46,166 nt of DNA from Saccoglossus kowalevskii (taxonomy: Eukaryota > Hemichordata > Enteropneusta > Harrimaniidae). Shown here in pieces: positions 1 through 11,692 of this stretch. The DNA lies in NCBI RefSeq assembly GCF_000003605.2, contig NW_003137828.1:507907-554072 (forward strand), read 5' to 3'. A model generated the notes under the pieces. It was given only the letters and a program-made list of their open reading frames with translations, made no database searches and was not told where the DNA came from. Every line of letters begins with the position of its first letter. Position 1 is the first letter of the stretch. The translations under genes were made by a program, and so were the position numbers.

Positions 1-3000
1 GGCATTAGTATATTACTTTTTTTGGATAATCTAACAACAAGGATATGTCCTTAAAACATGGGCACGAAGAGACATGGCAAATTGTATGGCAGAATTGAAC
101 TGCTGCTTATTGTACGGTGACCTCTCACATATATTGAAATTAATACCTACAACTCAAGATTGATAATACAAGATGCCACAGTGTTTTAGCGAGAAAAAAA
201 AACATGCCTGCTGGACTGTACATTGTCAATATCCTACATTTGAACGTTTGAAACGTTCTGCAACTGTTTGTGTAAACACAACGCCCACTGATCACGTGAC
301 ACACATCATGCTACTTGACTGTTCATCGGCCGTCGGTGTCGTGGTTAACGATATCACAGACGCTACACATATTATTAACAGCTTGTTTTCTCGTTTCCCG
401 ATAGTGGGCTAGCAATTAACTATGATTAACTTTACTACACGACAGTCAATCCACCCACCAACACGTAGGAGTAAAATAACAATACCGTACTAATAATAAA
501 ATGCGTACTTTCCAATAACGCTCTTTTTAATTTAAATAAGCATTGTTTTCACATGCTTCATATTTGTCTTTATAAACCAAAAGTTATTTTCTGTTTTTAT
601 TTCATATTGAAATCCAATTTTATTGCACGTCCGTAAACGGTATTCGTATAAAATAAAAATGTAATTTAACTGTTGACCTTTAGTCCAGTTATTCGTATCA
701 GTTTGTTATGGCAACGGCATTGTGCACACCAACGCGTGAGTGTGTGTGTGTGTGGGGGGGGGGGGTATTTGAAATTTTAAATCAGCCCAATCATAAGAGC
801 GCTTCTACGTCACATGATTATCAGAATTAAGAGAATGCCATAGTTGACTAGGGTGTAGTAGGAGTGAATATGTGAAAGATAAGACTGTGTTTACCTATTA
901 AAATTACATTACAAAGTCTGTTTACGATTGTCGAAGTCTTTATTATTCCGAAAAAAAAACTGCACGACGTAACAGCGCATTTCATGGTCAATCAAATCCA
1001 GCAGCTATCAGCCACATTATGGCGTATAAATTAAAGCGTAAGTGTAGAACTTCTGAATGCAAACCAACAAACTATAACAGGATTACGGATACGGTGACAC
1101 CCGGGCACATAGCGTCGATTGGCATTCATTTTTTGTGTTTGGCCTCTCTTCCAAATCAGTCTCCGGGTATACATGACTGTATACTGACTGGCCGTATATA
1201 TGCAAATTGCACTAATCTGTTTTAAAAAGACGTTATGGGTAATTTATAGATATTTGGTTGATAAAATATATGTTTGGTCTCCAGAAAGCTTCGTTTTTAC
1301 AGGACCTGCTGCAAGGTATTCATTCCGTAAAATAATACTATACGTAGTACCATTTCCGTGACTGAACTGTGGTACTAGAACATCATAACATGTGACCATG
1401 CGCAAACAACGTCTTACTATTACAAATAATAACCACATGTGTACATTAATATGATACGTGTCAAACAGAAAAAAAGAAAAAGATACTAAAACTCTACCTA
1501 GACTGCTATAAATATGCTGTTAAGACGAAACGAATCGATAAATACGTTATATCGCATCTATAATAATTACACATGCACCACACTCTACCTCGCACGAACA
1601 TGCCAAACGCATTAATGCATTTGGAAAGCTGTGTTCGGTTTCCGGATCCCAAAAATGATTCAATATGCGATCATCATGTTAATTTTAAATAATTACCATT
1701 TTCACCAATGTTAATTTGTGAAACTGGAGCGATACAAATCACAGATTTAACAGTTGATTTACAACAATTTTCAGACACGGATATATGCGAATACACCTAA
1801 TGACAATTATTCGTTTTACATGGTGTGTATATACATACAATGCACTGACCATCATGTCTTTTTCTGGCATTGAAAGCGTTCTTCAGATTAATTTAATTTA
1901 ATATTTCCACTTTCGGTAAGGTGTTGATAGACTACGCCATTACACTAATGCTCGTCGAGTGTTCTAAATTCAAGTATAAACATAGGCGGAAAGAGAGTGA
2001 CTCTACTCGTCACCGTATGAAGATATTCTGTGGGGCTGTCGAGTATTGGCACTGCCCAGTACTCAATGACGTCACTGTCTAGTACTCAAGGACCTTCAGT
2101 ATGCGAGGTCACGTGTCCAAACATTTTCTAATTACACGGGATTATCTCTGCGGAGAACCAATGTTCAATAATTCAGAGTGCATGATCTTGTATCTAACGT
2201 CGATTTTGTGACGCTAAGTAGACAATCGCCATGTCCACCACAAGAATGTTTGCCGGGCGATATGTATACCAGCTACCTGTTTTCATCACTCTTGTTTGAC
2301 TAGGGGTAATGACCGACGCGAGGACCTCATTACGGTCGGCTTGGAATGCTTAAAGTTACCGACCCGTCGGGCACAGATACTATTCAAGGAAAATGTTATA
2401 AATTATTAATGTTATCGTGACTGCATAGATGCAATCCTTGGAAAACGCATATCGAAGTAATAATAGTGATTATTAGAGTACTTAGATTCTGCCTTTCCCG
2501 AAAGGCTTAAACGAGTTCCACACTCAGGAAAGAGGATTATGTAACTGGACATATTAAACAGGAAATAAATAAGAAATGTTGTAGATATTTTCAGAGAGAA
2601 ATGGACAACGTTTGGTGGGGATTTTAATTTCAAAAGAAGCTATATAGATGTGTTTGTTAATAAAAATACGCGTTTCATCTCACTAATGTTTACAATTACT
2701 ACAGCATTGAGCGCGAATCCTCGGGCAAACACACGACTACCCCTATTACTAATCTACGATATTAAGGCTTCAGGTTGAAATTTTCTGTCGCTCTCTATCT
2801 ATACCCTCCTCCCATTTCAATAAATAGTTTATAAGAACCGGAATATAGCAAGTTGCAATATTTATTATATTAGGCCGGCGACTGTAAGATAAGACAAGTC
2901 TCTTAACAGACAATTTAATCCCATGATTTTGCCAGAGGTGTGTTCAATATGGTTCTCGCATAGATGTACTGTAAAATATATTATTATACATTCAGCATCG

Positions 3001-3234
3001 AAAACAACTTAGAATTTACCGTTCCGTGGGAAGCCGTATCAGCACTGGTTCTAAAACGTATCACCACTCATTCGAAGGTTCGATTTTTTCAACATTTACG
3101 AGTTTCGGGTTATTGAAGTTCACATTTCTTTAATTTGTTTATATTGAACACAGAAACGCCCTGGCACGCGTCGCTCGTGCAAACGTTCACATAGCGGAAA
3201 ACGTTAATCTTTTAATAAAGTATTACTACAAGCA
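1..3234. other. Gene-free stretch
   Basis: Only short, unrecognisable frames with poor composition occur. One TCACGTGA (292-299), the TG/G-run microsatellite and a repeated CTAGTACTCAA-like word around 2050-2095 are all I see. Confidence 0.5.
739..766. repeat. (TG)n followed by a 12-base G run
   Basis: A short TG microsatellite at about 740-753 is joined to G754-765. Similar pure G or C runs occur near 4609, 8060, 34380, 37664, 40865 and 41177, so homopolymer G tracts are a recurrent feature here. Confidence 0.8.
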
Positions 3235-3315
3235 GGTATAATAATCAGCCTATCGCGAGGATACCGCAAAGTATGCACTCAGGCAGTACGCGTCGGTATT
3301 CTCGTAATAACCTCA
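3235..3315. repeat. Dispersed repeat (CGAGGATACC family), copy 1, foldback
   Basis: GTATAATAATCAGCC, CGAGGATACC and CAAAGTATGCAC in order match the segment at 41.91 kb over about 65 bases. In this copy the right side (GGTATTCTCGTAATAACCTC) is the inverse of the left side, so it can form an imperfect hairpin. Confidence 0.6.
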
Positions 3316-3568
3316 TACTTGATATTTGAGAATTTTCACGGATTTGGCAGTGAAGCAGTAGATCAAACTTTACGGATGCCTCGCTTATCAGCGAAAATAG
3401 CAGTATTAAAGCCTGCTCGGATGCAGTATATATGTAATATATGTGCTTTCTGGACAAATTCATTAGCTTCTTAGGAAGGTAAAACATAATCATGAAAATT
3501 ATGTAGTGATATTAATAAATGGCTGGATGTCCACGTGATGTTTATCAATTATTGAATTCAGTAAATTT

Positions 3569-3606
3569 AAGGTTCGGCGGCCATATCAGAAACGTGCTCC
3601 AAGAAA
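3569..3606 (+). repeat. GGTTCGGCGGCCAT interspersed repeat, partial copy
   Basis: AAGGTTCGGCGGCCATATCA then GAAACGTGCTCCA matches the core of the 38.7-38.9 kb copies. A shorter fragment (GGTTTGGCCGCCATATTT) occurs at about 33319-33337. Confidence 0.5.
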
Positions 3607-4780
3607 TTATACAAAGTCTCCCGGGCATTAGCACAATCTTTCGTTGAGTGTCAGTTGTGTATGGAGTTTTTGCCCCAGAACGCTAACGTTTCATAACAGA
3701 GTAAAGTTCACGCTAAGGAGGATGATGTCGGTTTCAAATATATCAACTGTTTTTTTTTTCCGTTTTCTACCGTACTCGAAACATACGGCCAGGTGCCACA
3801 GATACATCAATGCATGTTACGTTACGTGTCAGGTAGCCCCAAATAAATATCGTAGTTGTCATTTCAGGTTGCCGACTCTAAGGGATGACCATCAGAAACT
3901 CCGGGGACGATGGCAGACTTGGGTGAAACATATAATAAATATTATGCACAATTATGCATGTCCTTGTGGAAACAGACGTAATAACCTTGACATTTATTGT
4001 ACATTGGCAACTTCTTGTTTCTGAAACGAACAATACTCCCACCATATTATAAGCCTCCGCTTACCTTTTATGCAAGGGATAAATAATTCCGTATCGATGA
4101 CCACAGGCCCATTAACTATTTGGCAGTGAGCGAACATCTTTTATGGGGGCGGTCTGACAAGATTTGTAACCCTCAATGTAATTCACTTCGATGTGATGGA
4201 CGCACATGTAAATACATTTCGATTATACAAATAACGACTCAGATTTTAATTCAGAACTGTTCTGATTTGACGGAGCCACGCGCAACACGAGCACGGACAC
4301 ACGTACCACTCGTACATCAAAACATGTTTACATCGAATATCTTGACATCACTGCGTAGGATTGAAAAGTCGGGATGAGAAAACAAAGTGTGTGTGATTAA
4401 TACAGAATACCGATCTAAAAAGAAGCGTACACTGAAATGTACGCGCAGCTCGCGTGCTGTTAACAGTTGATATGGCGATTTTGTAGGTATTGGGTGACAG
4501 ACACGACAGGATATCTTGTCATGATCCGTGAATGTATTGAAAATGTACAATCTGTAAAAGTATGCTGACTAATCAATTATATTTGTACTGTAGATCGGCT
4601 GAAATGAGGGGGGGGACAAAAAGTATGGGCTAGTATTTTTTAATGAGAGTTCTACATTGTGTTGACAATAGGGTAATTCTAAAATTAGGGATTCTTAATT
4701 TTACATTTACATAGACCTGAAATTAAGAAATCCCGTTCTACCGCGAATACTACACCTTAGGTTTTAGGCAAATAGCATAT
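3607..4780. other. Gene-free stretch
   Basis: A 126-codon plus frame (3644-4024) has no recognisable motif and low-complexity Phe runs. Nothing else is supported. Confidence 0.45.
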
Positions 4781-4918
4781 AATTGCCACAGTCGACAGAC
4801 AACGAGCGTTTGATTGTTATTATCAACAACAATGTATTTGACACGAGTTTTATACATCACGTGGAACCTATATCGAACACGGCGCCACATGGTGACTATA
4901 GCGCTTTTTATAGCTACT
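4781..4918. mobile_element. MITE-like element, family A, copy 1
   Basis: The interior CAATGTATTTGACACGAG and the flank CCTATATCGAACA align with the 36.45-kb copy (CAATGTATTTTACACGCG and CCCATATCGAACA). The left end (GCCACAGTCGACAG...) is a degenerate inverted copy of the right end. It is about 135 bp and non-coding. Confidence 0.65.
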
Positions 4919-6659
4919 TGTTGTGCTAAACTCTACCGTACGTAGAAACTGTGCAATGTGTAAGATTGTCAATAAAACATGTTTGCCAGTCACGTGTTGA
5001 AGTGATGGTCGCCGTGGCGCCACGCATGTGCGAGATTTGTGTTGGTAAATAGCGATTCTCCCACAGGGGCTCCCAAGGAATAACCTAGTCAACGTAGACA
5101 GTTGAGTCGAAGCATAGAGGGACTGTGATGCAAGGTATAATTCGATACGTCGAAAAAATCTGTTAACAAACTAGCTGCTTTCTGATTGGTCTGATTGTTA
5201 TGTGTTAGGTTTGAGTAGCCAATAAGGCACAATCTAGTATAAGTAGCTTTGGATTGACTCAAGCTTGGTATTGTTTCTTTTATGGACGCGGTGCAGCAAT
5301 CAAAGTTGTCATCTTTATCGACTCCATATCTTACGCACGCACGCACGGCACAACACCCACCATCAATCAACGAGGATTGAATGTGGATCACGATTACTAT
5401 GTATTCCCTATTGCATTTAACATGAAACACGCCGATGCACATTATCTTTGAGATAATACGCGCTGAGGACGCGTACATATGAGTAATTGATAAACATTGC
5501 ACTTGTTATTTGAATTTCTAGTACGTACCGATAATTCCGAATATATATATATGGATGTAAATTTGTGACTTTACGAATATACACTATGCATAATGTTATA
5601 ACGTTATGTTATCATAAATACTATAATTACTAAACGAGTAAAGTATACAAAAGCAAAATCAAGCAAATCTAACGGCGAAAAAAATATAAATTACTCTATA
5701 ACGTAAATTAGATGCCAACCGTACTCACAGACCATCATGTCCAGCCGCGATGGGAGATCGGTGTTATATTTTGAGATTAGCCCGAGTCACCAAGTTCGTG
5801 ACCATCGAGATAGAGCTTTTGGTTTTTACTAATTTATATTAATGCTTAGTAAATCACGTGATACGACATCACTATTCGAGATTAATGTCACCAGAAATAC
5901 GACAGCCCGATCGTTGAACTTAAACATGAAACGAAGCCGACTAAATTTACTCACATCTGTGACACTGAGCTCCGCATTATACAGAAATATAATCGACATC
6001 CAGATTTCGAAATCATTATTCTGACGTATTTGTTATTGGAATTTGAGGCGGAGATTGAGTGAGAGAGAATACACACTAATGACTCGGCTGTGCCAGAAAA
6101 CCAGCTGGCTGAAATGAACCTCATTTTGCTTTAGAGATCAAATTCAATGACATACAAATATCACAAAAGAATAGGTGATTTTCCGTACAACTGCGAGATC
6201 TCGCGAGAAGCATGAAAGACGCGCGTCGAACGTCTGCCGCAAAAATCGAACGATTTGATTTTGAACTCGAATTTCTTTATTTCGTAGCTCACATCGACCG
6301 GCCGATCTTCGACAGAGGAATATTGCATTCGAATATCCTCTTTTAATCGAAATTGTCTATCATCAAATGTGTACAGCACATTATTGACATGGAAATGTCC
6401 CCCAAAATACTTTCGCGTTTGTCGAATCTCACGCGATGTTTGACGCCACTACGACGCTATGACCTTTGTTTGTCCTGTTTTTACGTTCGATTTCACGCAT
6501 AACGCGTGATTCTCGCAGTGAACGGAAAATGGTCTATTGGATATTCACAGCAGAGTCTGTGCAGAGATTTACAAACATTCATTCAGATTAAAATGTGACA
6601 TATTCTCTCTGGTTAGTTCTGGCATTCACTGTTACAATATAAATAGAATATATAAACAG
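4919..6659. other. Gene-free stretch with local CpG-rich spots
   Basis: Opposing frames at 5089-5502 (minus) and 5254-5451 (plus) overlap and neither looks real. GGCGCCAC occurs near 4881 and in inverse context near 5012. TCACGTGA is at 5854-5861 and TCTCGCGAGA at 6199. Confidence 0.45.
6199..6208. promoter_or_regulatory. TCTCGCGAGA palindrome (BANP-type motif)
   Basis: A second perfect copy of the decamer, in a locally CpG-rich stretch (about 6185-6320) that also contains CGCGCG and CCGGCCG. No gene start is visible on either strand. Confidence 0.35.
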
Positions 6660-7135
6660 ACTAATCCAATATTTAGCCAATAGCTTTTCCTCCCTAATCC
6701 CCTTAAGAATATGTATCAGCCAATGGCTTTTCTTGTCTCATTATCACAAGAAATTATATCACCCAATTATTTGCCTTGCCCAATTATTACAATATGTATT
6801 AGAATATGACATGGCTTGTCTCATTGGCCTAAAAATATGTATCTGCAATGGCTTTCTTTCTTGTCTCATTATCACGCGAAAATTTATCAACCAATATCAT
6901 GACAAGAATATGTACATGTGTCATCCAATGGCTGGTCTCGTCTCAAAATTACAGAAATATAATTGTCAATGACTTGTGTTTTTTGTCTCTTTCTGACAAT
7001 TGCATGTAAGAGTTAATTCTCACTATAATTTGTATAAGCCAATACCCTTTCTCGTCTCATTATGTATGAAGAACACAAATGAGCCAATGGGGCAACCCGT
7101 CTCATAATCACAACAGCATGTATGAGCCAACGATG
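6660..7135. repeat. Diverged minisatellite, ~42-bp unit containing CCAAT
   Basis: Units share CCAATGGCTTTTCTTGTCTC followed by ATTATCAC and a TATGTAT run. CCAAT-type landmarks fall near 6678, 6720, 6763, 6846, 6890, 6924, 6966, 7038, 7084 and 7127, mostly 42-46 bases apart, with some missing or doubled spacings. Copies are much more diverged than in the 67-bp array at 21 kb. Confidence 0.75.
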
Positions 7136-10100
7136 ACGTATAATAATTTTTTTAAATGGGGACATTACGATCATCATAAAATGCTAATCTGGATCTGAAG
7201 GAAGATGTATAGGTTTCTCAATTACCTCTCATAAACAACTTTTTTTGAATTTATAGATGTCATTTCTATTATAAGTGTAAAACACTGTCGTTCACTATAT
7301 TCAAAATATTCATTGAACGCGTTTCTTTCAAAGCAGCCATTACTGCAATACACATAACTCTTGTACATGAAATAGTGGTTGCCACGGTAACCTACAGTGA
7401 ACAGCATGTTAATGTTTAATCAGAAGTATGTATGTGATATTGCAACCGATACAGATATATGTTGTATGTTTTCCACGAATACCCTAATGCAAGCTATATC
7501 CCACAATCTATCGAACAAAAACTATTACTCTGTTTCCATGGTGACAGCATATAATAATCTTGTTTTGACTCGAATCCGTGTATGAAATCGGACGAGAGTA
7601 TGTTTAAATCTTGAATGTTTGGTGAGAATGTTTTTTAAGCTTAAGAGCAAATACAATGACATAACCTGGGTTGTATAGTAGGTAGTCTTTTTCACATCTT
7701 AAATCCAGTAAATCCGTTGTGATTTTAATAAAGACATCTTAAGACCAAGACATCATTCAAAACGTGGTAAAGTTTCCAAGTTATTTTATCTAAGAATAGA
7801 TGACTGCGAAAATAGATGTTTTTTGTTGTTGAAATTATCAAAAACAGAATGGGCTTTCTAACTCCATTTGACAACAGTATAATCCATAGTCGTTCGATTA
7901 TCACGTATATATAGCGACACCTTTCATCCAAAATGGCCACTCCCGTGCGAATTTGAAAAGCGAAAAAAAACGTTGAGTCACTTTGGTCTGTCATCCGAAC
8001 GATTTAACTAGTATTAATTCATAGATCCAACATCAAGACGTGAATCCCCCATCAGCGACCCCCCCCCCCCGTTTGTAGCTCATGTCGTTTCAGCGGCATT
8101 CCACTATTGGACTCCAAAGAAACGTGTAATTGAGAATTTTAGTAGAAATCGTGATAATATACAATGTTTCGTAGACACGATTTCAAGTCACGCAAGCATT
8201 CACTAACACTACGTGTTCACTTCATTGAGACTATAAGCGATAAGAGCGCTTTCAATTCAATATAGATTATAATGCATATATTAGTATAGTACTCAGAAGA
8301 TGTTCCTGTTTTTTTTTTTGAGAACTAGTGATGTGATGTCCGCAAAAGACTGAGCAGCGTAGGAAGAAGCGTGTCAGAGTAACTGATGTCAATCATTTTC
8401 GTGCACTTCATGTAAAGCTTCATTTAATTTGAAATCGAGATTATATTGCTTCATTTCATTTTCAATTCCTTTTTTAAAAGTAGTAATAATAATAATATGT
8501 TTATTCCACACTGTAGGCCACTGGCTCAAATGTATAATGGTAGTATAATTAAATAGACAATAGTCGAGGGAGCACATACTACAAGACATTATAGTCTGAG
8601 AAACATGTATCGTTTTTTTTAAAGCAAGTGAACTTAGCTTTAAGACGTATAGTGAAAACTTTGATACAAATCTACACGGATAACAATCAGTACGATAACA
8701 TATCAGGATATACTGGACAGGTAGTTCACGAAAGGTGAAGCAAATGAGGCAAACATGGTATTCGTCCTTAATGTATTTATGTACATAAAACCTCTTCATT
8801 GAAGTTTATACTATTATATTATATGGAATTTTAAGGACATATTTACAAAACTTGTGTATATAAATTTTGCTTTGTCAAAATCCCATATTTTGAATCCACA
8901 CATTTACAAATGGTAATTTTTGTTCCTCAAAAATAGTTATATCGGTTTAAACTGATACCTCACTTTCGTCTTATTTTGTTGACCGGTAAATTCTACTTGT
9001 GGCGATAATTTTATAGTTGATTGAAAATGCGATGTAAATATATAAATATGCTGCTTAATATAGACAGGTCATCGGCAAAAAGTAACGGTGAAACTTTAGC
9101 ACAAATTAATGAGGAAACAGCAAGGATGAAAGAATTGAGTCTTTGAAAATAATCTGTCAAACTATCAGGAATACGAACACTTGCCTTTGCATAATAAGCT
9201 CCTTTCGCAAATGACTGTAGTTTATATTGAATGTTAGTATGAGTTATTGGATGGTTTCATAAGTAGTTATGGGGTGTCTACAAAAGAGTAGTCCACTTAG
9301 ATGCTTTGCGCATGCGCATAACGAAAAGTGGTGCATTTTGTGATTACAGCAATTCAACTAAAAGGCTCGGTCAATCTGTGATCGAGATATATTTTTTCGT
9401 TCAATTTTTCATGTTTTTCCAACTATCAGTGGAGCGTAAAGTCATACATACATTGTTCATTTTCCCTCTACTTCCTCCCCTGTCACGGCGATATTCGCAG
9501 TACGTGTACCAGAAACGTAAACTAATTCGCATTACCTGTAGATGAAATTCTTGATAACTATTGACAATTTTTATCTCGATGTTACTTCAACCAAATGCCA
9601 ATTTATGTCGTAGTTGGGTACATTTGCTCTAGGACATACGCAGTTATTTCTTTACCATGTCGCACGCATGCGCATTATACTTCAATGCATTTTTTTCGTC
9701 TTTTACGCTTACGCAGGTCAGTCTCGTAGTATACACAGTTTCGCTTATCGTGTTCTGAATGTTGGAGAAATATTATAAAATGCAAGAATATTGCGCAAGA
9801 ATGTTGTGACAAATTCAAAACAATTGACCAATTCTGGTAAAGGAGGTGGCAAGCACGCAAAAAACGTACTGCGCATTCTACCCATCGTGCACAGCAATAA
9901 TAATCATGGGATAAAATAAATATATATTTATAAATATATATATCTGAAATAATCAGCGAAAACGACTATGGTCATCAAGTGGACTTTAGATGACTAGATA
10001 ACGAGGAAGCACAATTTGACGTTTTATATTTGAAAATGAACTCACGGAAACCTTAGGAAAAAAACACACGCTACAGTTCACAATTGTTCAGCACTTTCTG

Positions 10101-11274
10101 ATGAAAACACTCTATACAAACAATCTTTGTTTCCACTATAATTGATATGTGTGAGTCAGTCGTGCGTACAATCAGCATGGAATATCATTTGTGATGTTAA
10201 ACTAACCGACAAATCGAGTGTTTATTTTCTACATATAATTGTGTCATGTCCCTATACTATACGAATAATGAACCAGCAAAGGGTATTGCTTCCTAATATA
10301 TATATATATTGGCAGGATTATAGATTATCGGGGCTTAGGTATTCTCAGGACTGTTAGCAATATTGATAACCTGGTTAGATTCAGATACATGGAATATCAT
10401 GAGTTGATTACAGGTTGCCCGATATTAGCGATTAGCGATATTGAATACTAGCAACGATTTAGATGAATCGATCTAGTTTAACTGGTTCACAGATTAGCAA
10501 ATCCCAGATTACGTAGATTAGCGGCATGACATATTAGAAATACCATTGAATAACACAACTACATATCGTGAAATGAATTCGAAAGTAAAAAAGGTGTAGG
10601 TAGATTAATCATAATATGTCACCGAGACGCGATGAATACTGAACAGGCGACGAATTGACAACACTATCAGCTTGGTATTAAACCGAAATGAACCAAAACA
10701 TGGTGCGTCGTCATTTTAAGATCTATTCCACCAGTACCAGTAAATGGTCCTCGAAATTCATGTGACGTGTCAATTTCATGCGCACGTGCAGACACACTGG
10801 TTACAAATTCTACATTGCACATCTTTCAGGTGTCACTCGGTGTGATACATTAGTCGCTGATCTCTTTATCTGTCTATACAGGACGACTCTGGCAATCACA
10901 TTGACGAGTGGGGACGACAAAGAGATAATGATTCGGCGTAAAGTCACAGAACCATTGATATACATTTTTTTTATCTACGCTTCCAGAATGAACAATATAT
11001 CGCCACTTTCTTTATCAAGCAGGCTTCTAGTCACGCATAAAAAGTAGAGCTATCAATTCACAAATATGATGCAGGATATAAACTCCATTAAGGGAGATAT
11101 AAAGAATATTTGATAATTGAATATGGTGAAAAAAATGATGTGCTGACAGCGTGTGTGGTTTGATTTACTAAACATTGACATGATTTAGAATACATGCAGA
11201 ATTGCATGATGGGATTTATTAATTTGTGTAATTGTACCTTATACTATATATTAGCTGCCAGTCAATCAATTCCA
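7136..11274. other. Gene-free stretch
   Basis: AT-rich, with a 13-base C run near 8060, TA-rich tracts near 9920 and 10300, and two CGCATGCG palindromes (9309-9316 within the full 12-mer TGCGCATGCGCA, and 9665-9672). The 136-codon minus frame at 8389-8799 is unrecognisable and Ile/Tyr-rich. Confidence 0.45.
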
Positions 11275-11692
11275 AAATATGCGAAACACAACTGCCAAAA
11301 GACCAAGTCATATTAGAATATGTTGAAACAATGAACAACCAAATCGTACTAAAAAGACATAAACTAGAGCATTGAACATGTCAGTAAACCGTCTCCAACT
11401 CGAGTATATTCAAACCATCGACAACCAAAACATTCTGAAAAAGACTTTTAATAATTACCTTCAGACTGAAGTATATTCAAATCATCGACAACCAAAACAT
11501 ACTAAACATGACTGTCAGTAAACCGCGTTCAAATAGAGTATATTAAAACCAACATACTGAGCATGACTGCCACAAATTCGAGCCCAACTTTAGTACATTC
11601 AAGCTATTAACAACCAAAACATACTGAACATGGCTGTCAATAATTCTCGTCCAACTGAAGTACACTCAAACTATCGACAACCAAAACATTAC
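11275..11692. repeat. Diverged minisatellite with ~67-bp unit (second family)
   Basis: The landmark ACAACCAAAACAT and variants occur at 11335, 11421, 11488, 11610 and 11677, with a shortened copy near 11546. Several spacings are exactly 67. Units also share CATGACTGTCA and GTATATTCAAA. The sequence is unrelated to the 67-bp array at 21 kb. Confidence 0.8.

Noticed and set aside
3644-4024. 126-codon plus-strand frame
   Set aside because: No domain, includes homopolymer-driven Phe runs, and no splice or start context supports it.
5089-5502. 137-codon minus-strand frame
   Set aside because: No recognisable motif, and a plus-strand frame overlaps it. It looks like chance openness in a slightly GC-richer patch.
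8389-8799. 136-codon minus-strand frame
   Set aside because: Composition typical of AT-rich non-coding DNA (Ile, Tyr, Phe, Cys), with no recognisable family.
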